NCBI RefSeq assembly: GCF_024213195.1
Contig: NZ_JANAVF010000002.1
Location: 186,001-250,000 of the forward strand
Source: Streptomyces sp. TBY4
GTDB lineage: Bacteria > Actinomycetota > Actinomycetes > Streptomycetales > Streptomycetaceae
Reading direction: 5' to 3'
DNA length: 64,000 bases
Shown: positions 8,475-16,727 of the stretch, in pieces
Layout: every line of letters starts with the position of its first letter
How positions within the stretch are numbered: position 1 is the stretch's first letter
Notes under the pieces: model-generated
The model's input: only the letters and a program-made list of their open reading frames with translations
What the model was told of the DNA's origin: nothing
Database searches by the model: none
Position numbers and translations under genes: made by a program

Positions 8475-8966
8475 CTACTGACCCGCCCCCTGCCCCCGCG
8501 CCGCCAGCCGCAGGTCCAGCGCGCGCACCGCCGTGCGGAACGAGTGGCCGAGGGCCGGCCGGGCCGCGGCGAGGGCGAGGCGGACGGTGGGCGGGCCGTC
8601 GGCGGCGAAGGTCCACTGGACGTGGGTGCCGGAGCCGGAGGGGGTCAGGCGCCACTCCTCCAGCAGGGCCCGCAGTCCGGGGGCGTTGGTCTTGTCGACC
8701 CGGTAGGCGTAGCGCCGCTCAGGATCCGCGGCCATGATCGTCTCCTCGAACCGGACCCCGCCCGCCAACCTGATCGCGCGCCCGGCGCCGCCGTCCGTGG
8801 GACGTGCCCCGGTGACGGCCCGGAACCAGCTCGGCCAGCCCTCGACCTCCTCGGCCAGCGCCCGGTACACGTGCTCGGGAGCCGCCGTGGTCCGGCCGGA
8901 GAAGACCAGGCGGGTGGGGGCGACCTCGATGAAGTCCAGTCCTACGGGCCGGAGCAGGCGGAACAT
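8475..8966 (-). CDS. SRPBCC family protein
   Basis: A 163-residue START/Bet v1-like protein of the polyketide cyclase/SRPBCC superfamily, a hydrophobic-ligand-binding helix-grip fold. The N-terminal strand and helix (VFSGRTTAAPEHVYRALAEE) and the motif WPSWFRAVTGARP are typical, followed by the beta-sheet and a long C-terminal helix (RTAVRALDLRLAARG). Catalytic function is usually not deducible in this family. The GAGGGAG just upstream supports the ATG at 8966. The gene is convergent with the 7785 gene and divergent from the GNAT gene at 9131. Confidence 0.85.
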   Translation of the reverse strand: MFRLLRPVGLDFIEVAPTRLVFSGRTTAAPEHVYRALAEEVEGWPSWFRAVTGARPTDGGAGRAIRLAGGVRFEETIMAADPERRYAYRVDKTNAPGLRALLEEWRLTPSGSGTHVQWTFAADGPPTVRLALAAARPALGHSFRTAVRALDLRLAARGQGAGQ

Positions 8967-9130
8967 GGCGGCACTCCCTCGGTTCGGCGGACGGCCGGTG
9001 GCATCCGGCGGGCTGTCACCATAGCTGTCGGTCCGTCAGTTGTCCGTGGTGGGGTGGGATACGGGCCGCCCGGCCGGCAGGGCTGCGCACCCGTTTCGCG
9101 GACCGGGCCCCGGCCGGGACAATGCCGCAC

Positions 9131-9643
9131 ATGCTGATCAGAGCAGCGCACATCGACGAGCTGTCCCTCCTCCAGGACATCGAGCGGGCCGCGGGGGAAT
9201 GCTTCCGGACCATCGGCATGCCGGAGATCGCCGACGACGAACCGCTTCCGCTGGAGGAACTCCGCGCCTACCGGCGGGCCGGGCTGGCCTGGGTCGCGGC
9301 CGAGGGCGCCGGTACGGGGACCCCGGTCGGCTACCTCCTCGCCGACCGGGTCGACGGGAACCTCCACGTCGAGCAGGTATCCGTCCACCCGGACCGCGCC
9401 CACCGCCGCATCGGGCGGTCCCTGCTGGACCACCTCGCCGGACGGGCGCGGGCGGAAGGCGCCCCCGCGCTGACCCTCACGACCTTCACCGACGTGCCGT
9501 GGAACGCCCCGTACTACGCCCGGTGCGGCTTCCGGACCCTGGGCGAGAGCGGCCTCGGGCCGGGCCTGCGGGACATCCGCGACCGCGAGGCCGTGCACGG
9601 GCTCGACCGCTGGCCCCGGGAGTGCATGCGCCGGGACCTCTAG
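9131..9643 (+). CDS. GNAT family N-acetyltransferase
   Basis: A 170-residue acetyl-CoA-dependent acyltransferase. Motif A is visible as VSVHPDRAHRRIGRSLLDHL, with the R-x-I-G-R pyrophosphate loop. Motif B follows as NAPYYARCGFRTLGE, containing the usual Tyr and the GF element. The acceptor is unknown. ATG 9131 is preferred over ATG 9122 because a GACAAT -10-like hexamer (9118-9123) lies exactly 7 nt upstream of it, which fits a leaderless transcript, and the first ATG falls within that hexamer. The gene is convergent with the beta-helix/AAA+ gene. Confidence 0.88.
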   Translation: MLIRAAHIDELSLLQDIERAAGECFRTIGMPEIADDEPLPLEELRAYRRAGLAWVAAEGAGTGTPVGYLLADRVDGNLHVEQVSVHPDRAHRRIGRSLLDHLAGRARAEGAPALTLTTFTDVPWNAPYYARCGFRTLGESGLGPGLRDIRDREAVHGLDRWPRECMRRDL

Positions 9644-9659
9644 GCCGTCTCTTCCGGAT

Positions 9660-9683
9660 CCTGCCGGTCAGAGCTCCGGCAGG
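9660..9683. terminator. Small hairpin between convergent GNAT and beta-helix/AAA+ genes
   Basis: CCTGCCGG and CCGGCAGG form an 8-bp stem with an 8-nt loop. The stem includes the last codons and stop of the minus-strand gene (stop at 9668-9670). No U-tract. A weak bidirectional terminator is plausible. Confidence 0.3.
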
Positions 9684-12139
9684 TCGGCCGGATAGAGCAG
9701 GGTGAGGTCCTCCTTGTTCGGCTCCGACAGCTGCGCGACCCGCCCCGCGTGCCGCTCGACCATCGACTCGAAGGTCTGGCGGGCGGTGCGGCCGTTGCCG
9801 AAGGCGGGCCCCTTGGGCAGGTCGGTGAAGTACGTCAGCAGCGCCTCGGAGGTCTTCTCGCCGAGCAGGTACTCGTGCTCCTCGGCCTGCTGCTCCACGA
9901 TCCGCAGCAGCTCCTCGGGCCCGTAGTCCCCGAAGGTGATGGTCCGGGAGAAACGGGAGGCCACACCCGGGTTCACGGTGAGGAAGCGGTCCATCTCCGC
10001 CGTGTACCCGGCGACGATCACCACCACCGCGTCCCGGTGGTCCTCCATCAGCTTCACCAGCGTGTCGATCGCCTCGCGCCCGAAGTCGCGGCCCGAGTCC
10101 TCGGGCGCCAGCGCGTACGCCTCGTCGATGAACAGCACCCCGCCGCGCGCCCGGTCGAAGGCCTCCTGGGTGCGGATCGCGGTGGACCCGATGTGCTCGC
10201 CGACCAGGTCGACCCGGGACACCTCCACGAGGTGGCCGCGCTCCAGCACCCCGAGGGAGGCCAGGATCTCCCCGTACAGCCGGGCCACGGTGGTCTTGCC
10301 GGTGCCGGGGGAGCCGGTGAAGACCAGGTGGCGGCGGACCGAGGCGGCCTTGAGCCCCGCCTGCTGCCGGCGCCGGCCCACCTCGATCATGTCGGTGAGC
10401 GCGCGGACCTCGCGCTTGACGCTGTCCAGCCCCACCAGCGCGTCCAGGTGCCCCAGCACCTCGGCCGAACCGCGGGCCCCGGGCTGTCCGGTGGTGGCCG
10501 GGTCCGCCTCGTCGGCCGGCCGCTGGGCGGGCACCCGCTCGGCCGTCGCCGCCGCTACGGGGCCCTGCGCGGCCGATACCGTACGGATCCCCGTGCGCTC
10601 CCCGGCCGGCAGGGCTCCCGCACCCTGGCCGGCGCCCGCGCCGGAGGCGGACCGGGCCGCGAGGCGGGGGCCGGACTCGTCGCTCGTGCAGTCCTCGGCG
10701 ACCGGGCCGTCCTCCGCGAACTCGTAGCCCCCGCGCGCACAGCGCTCGGTGTGGCAGCGGTGCAGGGAGGTCCGGCAGCCGTCGATGACGTGGAAACCGA
10801 AGCCGGCGCTGCCCGTGACCCGGCACGCCGTGAAGGTGCCGCGCCCGCCCGCGGACACGTAGAAGCCGGCTTCGGCGGGGGAGCTGACCGTGCACCGCTC
10901 CAGCGCGGGATCCGCGCCCTTGGTGACGATCACGCCGGTCTGGACCGAGTCGATGGAGCAGTTGGCGAGGGTGCCGCCGCTGCCGTGGTCGCGGAACCAG
11001 GCGCCCGTGGCGGCCTCCCGGATCCGGCAGTCGTCCAGCTGGGCCGTCGCCCCGTCGCTCACCGAGACGGCGGTGTTGCGCACTTGGGAGATGTCGCTGT
11101 CCACGACGTCCACCCGCGAACCCCGGTCCAGGACGAACAGCGCGTCCGGCACGTCGTGCACCCGGCAGGAGTCCAGCGAGACCCCGGCCCCGTCGCTGAT
11201 CCAGACGGCCGGATAGTCGCCGGTGCTGTCGTGGATCTCGCAGGAGTCGGCGACGACACGGGTGCCCGGATCCCACACCGACAGGCCGTTGCGGCCGAAC
11301 CGGCGGACGGTGGTGCGGCTGAGCGTGAGCACGGACCGGGACCGCAGGTCCACCGCGTTCTCCGGGATGTCGTGGATGTCGCAGCCGGCGAGCGTGAGGA
11401 CGGCGTCCGTGTCGAGGGTGACCCCGTCGGCGGAGGTGCGGTGGACCGCGCAGTCGGTGAGCACGGCCGTGGCCCGGGCGGCGATCTGCACGCCGGCGCC
11501 CTTGATCTCGTAGACCTCGCAGCCCAGCGCCTCCAGCCCCGAGCCGTCGCCGGTCACGGCGATGCCGGCGCCCGTGGCGTGGTGGATCCGGCAGCGCTCC
11601 AGCCGGGGACGGCCGCCGCCGCGCACGGAGACCCCGGTCTGGCCTGCGGCCACCACCTCGCAGTCGGCGAACACCCCGCCGCCGCCGTCCAGTACGGCGA
11701 TCCCGGTCCCGGCGGAGTTCTCCACGGTGCAGCGCCGGACCAGCGGCCGGGCGCCGCTCCCGCGGACCTCGATGCCGGCCGCCGAGCGGGTGCTCACCCG
11801 CAGGTCGGTGAGTTCGGGGGAGCCGTCCTCGATGAGGAGCGCGGGCGCCGTGGGGTCCTGGCCCTCCAGGTGGAGGTCCTGGATGACGGCCGAGGCGCGG
11901 ACGGTCAGCGCGACCCCGTCGGGCGGTGCGATCCGCACCGAACCCAGAGAGCCCTCCGGACCGCGCAGGGTCACGGCGTGGTGCAGCACCAGATTCTCCC
12001 GGTAGGTGCCGGGGGCGATGGACAGGACGTCGCCGTCGCCCGCCGCGGCCAGCGCAGCGGTCAGCGTCGGATAATCACCGGAGCGGCGACGCCACCGCGA
12101 GGAACCGCCGTGCGTCACCTGGACCGTGCCCTGAGCCAT
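9668..12139 (-). CDS. Cytosolic parallel beta-helix protein fused to CbxX/EccA-type AAA+ ATPase
   Basis: An 823-residue fusion. Residues about 20-500 are a right-handed parallel beta-helix: roughly 20 coils of about 23 residues with repeating cores such as AGIEVRGSGARPLVRRCTVE and spaced Cys/His-containing turns (ERCRIHH, CDIHDI). A Pro/Ala linker (about 505-570) follows. The C-terminal domain is a CbxX/CfqX AAA+ module: Walker A GSPGTGKTT at about 609, Walker B LFIDEAYAL at about 669, sensor AGYTAEMDRF and arginine-finger region NPGVASRFSRTI. Its closest known relatives by architecture are rubisco activase CbxX and the EccA ATPase of type VII secretion. There is no signal peptide, so the beta-helix is expected in the cytoplasm, which is unusual. 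ATG 12139 excludes a shadow extension over the next gene. The client is unknown. Confidence 0.88.
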   Translation of the reverse strand: MAQGTVQVTHGGSSRWRRRSGDYPTLTAALAAAGDGDVLSIAPGTYRENLVLHHAVTLRGPEGSLGSVRIAPPDGVALTVRASAVIQDLHLEGQDPTAPALLIEDGSPELTDLRVSTRSAAGIEVRGSGARPLVRRCTVENSAGTGIAVLDGGGGVFADCEVVAAGQTGVSVRGGGRPRLERCRIHHATGAGIAVTGDGSGLEALGCEVYEIKGAGVQIAARATAVLTDCAVHRTSADGVTLDTDAVLTLAGCDIHDIPENAVDLRSRSVLTLSRTTVRRFGRNGLSVWDPGTRVVADSCEIHDSTGDYPAVWISDGAGVSLDSCRVHDVPDALFVLDRGSRVDVVDSDISQVRNTAVSVSDGATAQLDDCRIREAATGAWFRDHGSGGTLANCSIDSVQTGVIVTKGADPALERCTVSSPAEAGFYVSAGGRGTFTACRVTGSAGFGFHVIDGCRTSLHRCHTERCARGGYEFAEDGPVAEDCTSDESGPRLAARSASGAGAGQGAGALPAGERTGIRTVSAAQGPVAAATAERVPAQRPADEADPATTGQPGARGSAEVLGHLDALVGLDSVKREVRALTDMIEVGRRRQQAGLKAASVRRHLVFTGSPGTGKTTVARLYGEILASLGVLERGHLVEVSRVDLVGEHIGSTAIRTQEAFDRARGGVLFIDEAYALAPEDSGRDFGREAIDTLVKLMEDHRDAVVVIVAGYTAEMDRFLTVNPGVASRFSRTITFGDYGPEELLRIVEQQAEEHEYLLGEKTSEALLTYFTDLPKGPAFGNGRTARQTFESMVERHAGRVAQLSEPNKEDLTLLYPADLPEL

Positions 12140-12255
12140 GGTGCTGTCGTGCCCCCACCCTCGTGTTCCGTGTGTCCGACTGCTGGTCGGAGCAGCCGCT
12201 CCGGCGACCCGGACGCGCTCCACCGTAGCGCGCGCGGGGCCGGTGAGTTGCCAGG

Positions 12256-12867
12256 TCAGCTGCCCGCGTCCGCCCGGCCCCAGTCCGGTCCCGCCGCGGC
12301 CCACGCGCGGTCCAGCCGGATGTACCGCCGATGCATGAGCCTTCGTACGACCAGGCGGCGGAGCGTCTCCACGAGCACGGCGATGCCCAGGGCCGCCGCG
12401 AGGCCCGCCACGCCCGCGTGGAAGCTGGCGGAGGAGGGGTCCAGGGGCTGTCCGACGAGGCGGCCGTGCGTATCGGTCCATATCCTGAACCGGTCGCCGG
12501 GATGCGGGGGTTCCTCCGCGGCCGGCACGGTGCCCTGGTGGTTGCTGCCGTCGGGCGCCGTCCACGACGCGACGATCTGCGTACGCTGCGGGGCCTGGCG
12601 CTGCGCCGCCGGCTCGGTGGCCGCGCCGAGCAGGGCCTCCGGTGTCGGCCGGACCACCACCGCCGGTACGAGATGCCGCTCCTGCCGCTGTTCGCGTGCG
12701 GCCCGCTGTAGCGTGCCGTCCACCCGCAGTCCGGCGGCCCAGCCGACGGCCGGAGCCACCAGCAGGACGCAGACCAGCGCCGCGAAGGCCACCCAGGCCT
12801 CGAATAGATCCGTCGGGCGGCGCAGCGGATTGCGCCGCCACCGCCACACTCCCATTGCTGTCCGCAC
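12256..12867 (-). CDS. Rv1733c-like transmembrane protein
   Basis: A 203-residue protein with two membrane segments (about residues 24-46 and 150-168) around a Pro/Gln-rich exported domain. The N-terminus WRWRRNPLRRPTDLFEAW matches the Rv1733c family of actinobacterial membrane proteins. The exported part contains VASWTAPDGSNHQGTVPA and PGDRFRIWTDTHGRLV, both characteristic of that family. Function is unknown; the mycobacterial founder is a dormancy-regulon antigen (family knowledge). A GGGGGAG ribosome site 7 nt upstream supports the GTG at 12867. It lies directly upstream of the beta-helix/AAA+ gene on the same strand, 116 bp away, and may share its transcript. Confidence 0.85.
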   Translation of the reverse strand: MRTAMGVWRWRRNPLRRPTDLFEAWVAFAALVCVLLVAPAVGWAAGLRVDGTLQRAAREQRQERHLVPAVVVRPTPEALLGAATEPAAQRQAPQRTQIVASWTAPDGSNHQGTVPAAEEPPHPGDRFRIWTDTHGRLVGQPLDPSSASFHAGVAGLAAALGIAVLVETLRRLVVRRLMHRRYIRLDRAWAAAGPDWGRADAGS

Positions 12868-13113
12868 GGTCCGGCTCCCCCTACTTCTGCCAGTCTGCGC
12901 CTACCTGCCGTCCCAGCCTCCCGCATGCCCCGGCCACCCGCATTCCGGGACGCGCGAGACGTGTGTCACCCGATCCGGTGTCATGAGTCGGTGCTCACGT
13001 CCCGAACGTTCCAACGGGCAGACGGTGGCGGTTGGTTCCAGGGTGACGCGAGAGCCCCTCGAAGGTGTCGGTCCGGGTGGTCTGCCCGGCCCCCTCCGGC
13101 CCCCGGCACGCGC

Positions 13114-13938
13114 TCACGCCAGGACGTGCACCTCGTCGCCGACCCGCAGCGTCCCCAGCCGCACGGGCACCAGCAGCCGCCCGAAGGCCAGCGACTTCCC
13201 GATCCTCCGGTGCCGGGCCAGGGTCGGGAGCGGCTCCTTGCCGCGCAGCGCCGTCGTCTGGTCGGTGGTCGTCACGACGCAGCGCCCGCACTCGCGCGCC
13301 CCGCGGAAGACGGCATCGCCGATCGCGACGCGCTCCCAGCCGTCCTCGGCCCAGGGCTCGGCTCCGGAGACCACCACGTTCGGGCGGAACCGGTTCATCG
13401 GGAGGGGACCCTCGTCGGGATGGCTGCCCTCGGCGATCAGCGCGTTGAGCGCATCCAGCGAGGCGAGGGTGGTGACCAGCAGCGGATAGCCGTCGGCGAG
13501 GCTCACGGTCTCGCCGGGCAGTGCGTACTGGGGATCGACCGGCCGGCGTACGGCCGGGTCGTCCAGGTGCACCAGGTGGGCCGGTACGCCCAGGTACGCG
13601 GTGAACCAGTCGGCGGCGGCCTGCGCCGCGGCCACCGTCTCGATCTTCTTGCCGAAGAGCACCACCGGCTCCAGCGGACCCCGCTCCGGGACCTCCACCG
13701 TCAGATCCGCCATGCCCGGCGCCGAGACCTCGAACCCGCCGCCCCCCAGCGGACGGGCCCGCGCCAAGGCCAGCCTCGGCTGCTGGCGTTGGGTGATGAC
13801 CGTGCCCTCCCCGTCCACCACAGCCCACCGGCGGTCACCGGACAGACCCCAGGGCTCCACGGCCACCTCGTCGGGTGCCGTCCCCGCCACCGACTTGACG
13901 GGATGGACGTGGAGCGCCTGGACACGCAGTTTCACCAT
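13114..13938 (-). CDS. MOSC domain-containing protein (YcbX/mARC-like)
   Basis: A 274-residue protein with an N-terminal MOSC_N beta-barrel (LHVHPVKSVAGTAPDEVAVE, GDRRWAVVD) and a C-terminal MOSC domain carrying the conserved cysteine that binds molybdenum cofactor (ECGRCVVTTTDQ). Family members reduce N-hydroxylated compounds or deliver sulfur to the cofactor. RFRPNVVVSG is the typical molybdopterin-binding stretch. The 2Fe-2S domain found in some homologues is absent. The ATG at 13938 is preceded by CAGTAT at 6 nt, so a leaderless message is possible. The molybdate transporter at the far right edge is too distant to be functionally linked by position. Confidence 0.88.
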   Translation of the reverse strand: MVKLRVQALHVHPVKSVAGTAPDEVAVEPWGLSGDRRWAVVDGEGTVITQRQQPRLALARARPLGGGGFEVSAPGMADLTVEVPERGPLEPVVLFGKKIETVAAAQAAADWFTAYLGVPAHLVHLDDPAVRRPVDPQYALPGETVSLADGYPLLVTTLASLDALNALIAEGSHPDEGPLPMNRFRPNVVVSGAEPWAEDGWERVAIGDAVFRGARECGRCVVTTTDQTTALRGKEPLPTLARHRRIGKSLAFGRLLVPVRLGTLRVGDEVHVLA

Positions 13939-14010
13939 GGAGGAATACTGCCAGCCGCCCTCACGGACTCCACCTCGACCTCGTCGCGGGCGGCCGGCGG
14001 GAACCGCCGG

Positions 14011-14613
14011 TCAGTAACCGCGCCCCTGCGGCTGGTACGGACGCCCGTACGGATCCTCGAACGAGGCGGCCGGGACGGGCGCGGGCTGCGCCTGCATCGG
14101 ACGCGGCGCGGCCGGGCGCATCGCCTCGTACCCGGTGCCCGTGGCGACCGGGCGGGGCTGCTGCGGCTGGGGCTGCGGAACGTAGCCCGTGCGGGCCGCG
14201 AACGGCTGCGGCTGCGGCTGCTGCGGAACGTACGGCACCGGCGCCTGCTGGAGCGGCATCGGCATCGACATGGGCTGCGGCATCGGCGGCATCTGCTGCA
14301 TGTGCGGCATCTGCTGCGGCGCGGCCTGCTGCTGGTACGGGTACCCGTACGCCGGGGCCTGCTGCTGTTGCGGGCGGGCGGGCGGCAGGGCCGCCGGGAG
14401 CGCCGCCGGCAGGGCGGGGAGCGAGGACGCGAGGGCCGGGAGGTACCCACCGCTCGAGTAGCCGGCGCTCGGGGAGTCGTAGGCGGCGGGGACGCGGATC
14501 GGGGCGATCTGCGGAGTGCCGCGTTCGGCGACGAGGGAGTCGTAGATAGGGGTGTCCGGGAAGGAGGGCGCGGAGTAGTAACCGCCGCCATAAGTGGAGC
14601 GGGGGGAGGTCAT
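14011..14613 (-). CDS. Gln/Pro/Met-rich DUF6643-like protein
   Basis: A 200-residue low-complexity protein. The first 45 residues (TSPRSTYGGGYYSAPSFPDTPIYDSLVAERG) are the most conserved-looking part, followed by a long Pro/Gln/Ala/Met-rich tail with runs such as QQQQ and PMPQPMSMPMP. No signal peptide, membrane segment or catalytic motif is visible. It resembles Streptomyces proteins I recall as DUF6643 (name from memory, function unknown). The start is well defined: TAACTT lies 6 nt upstream, and a TGGACC -35-like element 17 bp further, so the message is probably leaderless. A perfect 12-bp inverted repeat stands upstream. Confidence 0.8.
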   Translation of the reverse strand: MTSPRSTYGGGYYSAPSFPDTPIYDSLVAERGTPQIAPIRVPAAYDSPSAGYSSGGYLPALASSLPALPAALPAALPPARPQQQQAPAYGYPYQQQAAPQQMPHMQQMPPMPQPMSMPMPLQQAPVPYVPQQPQPQPFAARTGYVPQPQPQQPRPVATGTGYEAMRPAAPRPMQAQPAPVPAASFEDPYGRPYQPQGRGY

Positions 14614-14619
14614 GGACCT

Positions 14620-14625
14620 AAGTTA
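14620..14625 (-). promoter_or_regulatory. -10 element of a leaderless promoter for the DUF6643-like gene
   Basis: On the minus strand TAACTT fits TANNNT and lies 6 nt before the ATG at 14613. A TGGACC hexamer (4 of 6 matches to TTGACA) is placed 17 bp upstream of it. This spacing predicts transcription starting at the initiation codon. Confidence 0.55.
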
Positions 14626-14669
14626 AGCCCACGACTTCACCGGGTCCATAGCAAGGTCCCGTCAAGACC

Positions 14670-14699
14670 GCTCTGACCTGCATATTCGCAGGTCAGAGC
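14670..14699. promoter_or_regulatory. Perfect 12-bp inverted repeat
   Basis: GCTCTGACCTGC (14670-14681) and GCAGGTCAGAGC (14688-14699) are perfect reverse complements with a 6-nt AT-rich loop. It lies about 60 bp upstream of the DUF6643-like gene and about 170 bp downstream of the glycosyltransferase stop. No U-tract follows on either strand. It may be a terminator for the glycosyltransferase or a large palindromic operator. Confidence 0.6.
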
Positions 14700-14870
14700 C
14701 ACAGCTTTCACTTCCTGTTCACGTGCACGATTTGGCCACTTCCGCCCCGTCTTGCTCCTACTCGTACTCACCGGTTGGGTGTTGCACGGATGACGCGCCG
14801 GCCACGCGCTGACGAGGCGTCACAACCCTGTGACCTCGGACGACGTGAAGTTGAAGGGCGCGGTCCGGTT

Positions 14871-16130
14871 TCAGGCGTCACTGGGCCGGGCATAGGTACG
14901 GCCCTTCCACGCCGCCCCGCGTCCGCGGTAGTGCTGCACGGCCGAGTCGACGGTCATCAGGAGGTAGAGCAGCGCGGTGAGCGGGAGCAGCGGCGCGAGG
15001 ACCGCGGGCTGGCGGTAGTAGCGCAGCATCGGCAGATAGGTGCCGGCCATCAGCAGCCAGGCCAGGCCGCCCGCCCAGGCGGTGGCGGGCCGGCCGGCGG
15101 CGAGACCGGCGAGGAGCGCGGCCGGCGGCACGAGGTAGACCAGGACCAGCCCGGCCACGGTCCCCGCCAGCAGCAGGGGCTGGTGGCGCAGTTGCGCGTA
15201 GGCGCTGCGCGAGACCATCCGCCACAGATCGGTGAGGGAGCTGTACGGGCGCACGCTGTCCACCCGCTCCGCGAGGCCGAGCCAGATCCGCCCGCCGGCG
15301 CGCTGTACCGCCCGGGCGAGGGAGACGTCGTCGATGACGGCCTGCCGGATCGACTCCGGGATCCCGGCCCGCACGGCGGCCCCGGTGCGCAGCAGGACGC
15401 ACCCGCCGGCGGCGGCCGCGGTGCGGGTGCCGGGGCGGTTGATCCAGCGGAAGGGGTAGAGCTGCGCGAAGAAGTACACGAAGGCGGGAACGATCAGCCG
15501 CTCCCAGACGCTGACGGCACGCAGCCGGGCCATCTGGGACACCAGGTCGAGATCGGCCGAGGTCGCGGCGGAGACCAGCTCGCGCAGGCTGTCGGGAGCG
15601 TGGGCGATGTCGGCGTCGGTGAGGAGGAGGTAGTCCGGGGCGGGGCCCGGGCTGGAACCCGGGCTCGGAGCTGGGGATGCTCCCGGGCTTGCGCCCGGGA
15701 CTGCGGCCGGGCTGGAGCCCGGGGCGGGGCGGGGGGTGCCGGAGCGGGCGTGCGCGATGCCGTGCCGGAGTGCCCAGAGCTTGCCGGTCCAGCCGGCGCC
15801 GGGTTCGCCGGGGGAGAGGACCGTCAGGGGCAGTCCGGGGTGCGCTCCGGCGAGCCGCCGGGCGAGGTCGGCCGTGCCGTCCGTACTGCCGTCGTCGACC
15901 AGGATGACCTCGGCCTCGCCCGGATAGTCCTGCGCGAGGAGCGAGGGCAGGCTGCGCGGCAGCACTTCGGCCTCGTCCCTGGCCGGGACCACGATCGCCA
16001 CCGACGGCCAATGGTCGGGGGCGTGCCGCGGAGGCAGGCGCGTGTCGGTCCGCCAGAACATGCCTTGGCCGAGGGTGAGCCAGAGCCAGACGGCGAGCGA
16101 GGCGCACGCGGCGACGAGGAGGAAACCCAT
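14871..16130 (-). CDS. HpnB-like family 2 glycosyltransferase, membrane-anchored
   Basis: A 419-residue GT-A glycosyltransferase. A membrane segment at residues 2-22 precedes the catalytic domain. SVAIVVPARDEAEVL and VILVDDGSTDGT are the nucleotide-sugar-binding strands, TDADIAHAP holds the metal-binding DxD, and a Q..R..W-type acceptor region and three C-terminal membrane helices (about 320-400) follow. This layout is that of hopene-associated (HpnB) and related glycosyltransferases. Oddly, residues about 130-166 form a Pro/Ala/Ser/Gly-rich insert of simple repeats directly before the DxD strand. The ATG at 16130 is followed at once by the membrane segment. An open frame continues upstream to 17336, but it crosses repeats and the racemase gene and is rejected. 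Confidence 0.85.
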   Translation of the reverse strand: MGFLLVAACASLAVWLWLTLGQGMFWRTDTRLPPRHAPDHWPSVAIVVPARDEAEVLPRSLPSLLAQDYPGEAEVILVDDGSTDGTADLARRLAGAHPGLPLTVLSPGEPGAGWTGKLWALRHGIAHARSGTPRPAPGSSPAAVPGASPGASPAPSPGSSPGPAPDYLLLTDADIAHAPDSLRELVSAATSADLDLVSQMARLRAVSVWERLIVPAFVYFFAQLYPFRWINRPGTRTAAAAGGCVLLRTGAAVRAGIPESIRQAVIDDVSLARAVQRAGGRIWLGLAERVDSVRPYSSLTDLWRMVSRSAYAQLRHQPLLLAGTVAGLVLVYLVPPAALLAGLAAGRPATAWAGGLAWLLMAGTYLPMLRYYRQPAVLAPLLPLTALLYLLMTVDSAVQHYRGRGAAWKGRTYARPSDA

Positions 16131-16727
16131 CCCGGCAGTGTGCCGCGGGCGACACCGCGAAGAGTGGCGGGACACCGGGCTTCGGTGGCCCGGCTTGGGC
16201 GGGGCCGTGGCGGGGCGCACGGCAGGAGCGGCTCCGGGGTGCGTGGTGCTGCCGCCGCCGGCGGGGTGGGGGCCGGGCTGCGCCGTGGCGCACCGGGGGG
16301 AACGAGGGCCGGCTGGCCCCGGGCCGCCCCGGGTCCGGGCCGCTCCGGTCCGGGCCGCTCCGGTCCGGGGCCCCTCCGGTCCCGGGCCCCTCCGGGTCCG
16401 GGGGCGCCGCTCCGGATCCGGGTCCGGAGCCAGATCGGGGACCGGGGCCCTCCCGGGTGCCCCCGGGTCCGGGTCCTGGGGCGCCGCTCCGGGTCCGGGT
16501 CCGGAGCCAGATCGGGGACCGGGGCCCTCCCGGGTCCCCCCGGGTCCGGGTCTGGGTCCCCCTCCGGGTCCGGGTCCGGGTTCGGGTCTGGGTCCTCCCT
16601 CTGGGTCCGGGTCCGGGAGTAGGGCCGGGGCCGGGGCCGGATCGGGGCTGGGTGTGGGGTGGCTTCGTAGGGGGTGTGGCGGGCCCGTTGCCCCGGGTGG
16701 GGTGGGGGGATCGTTTAAGGTGACCAG
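16131..16727. repeat. 597-bp GC-repeat region between divergent genes, with a 77-bp tandem duplication
   Basis: This stretch has no convincing gene. From about 16320 to 16640 it is a run of variants of GGGTCCGGG. Inside it a 77-bp unit starting GGGCGCCGCTCCGG (16402-16478) is repeated in tandem at 16479-16555 with few mismatches. Long open frames on both strands here translate to Pro/Gly/Arg simple repeats and have no initiation signals. The promoters of the glycosyltransferase and of the racemase must lie at its two ends. Confidence 0.75.
16716..16721 (+). promoter_or_regulatory. -10 element of a leaderless promoter for the racemase gene
   Basis: TAAGGT fits TANNNT and lies 6 nt before the GTG at 16728. 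It also explains why no ribosome site is properly spaced upstream of this start. Confidence 0.5.

Noticed and set aside
9486-11276. 596-residue minus-strand frame over the beta-helix/AAA+ gene
   Set aside because: It is a different frame of the same DNA and reads as Arg/Gly-rich shadow, while the chosen frame has full AAA+ motifs.
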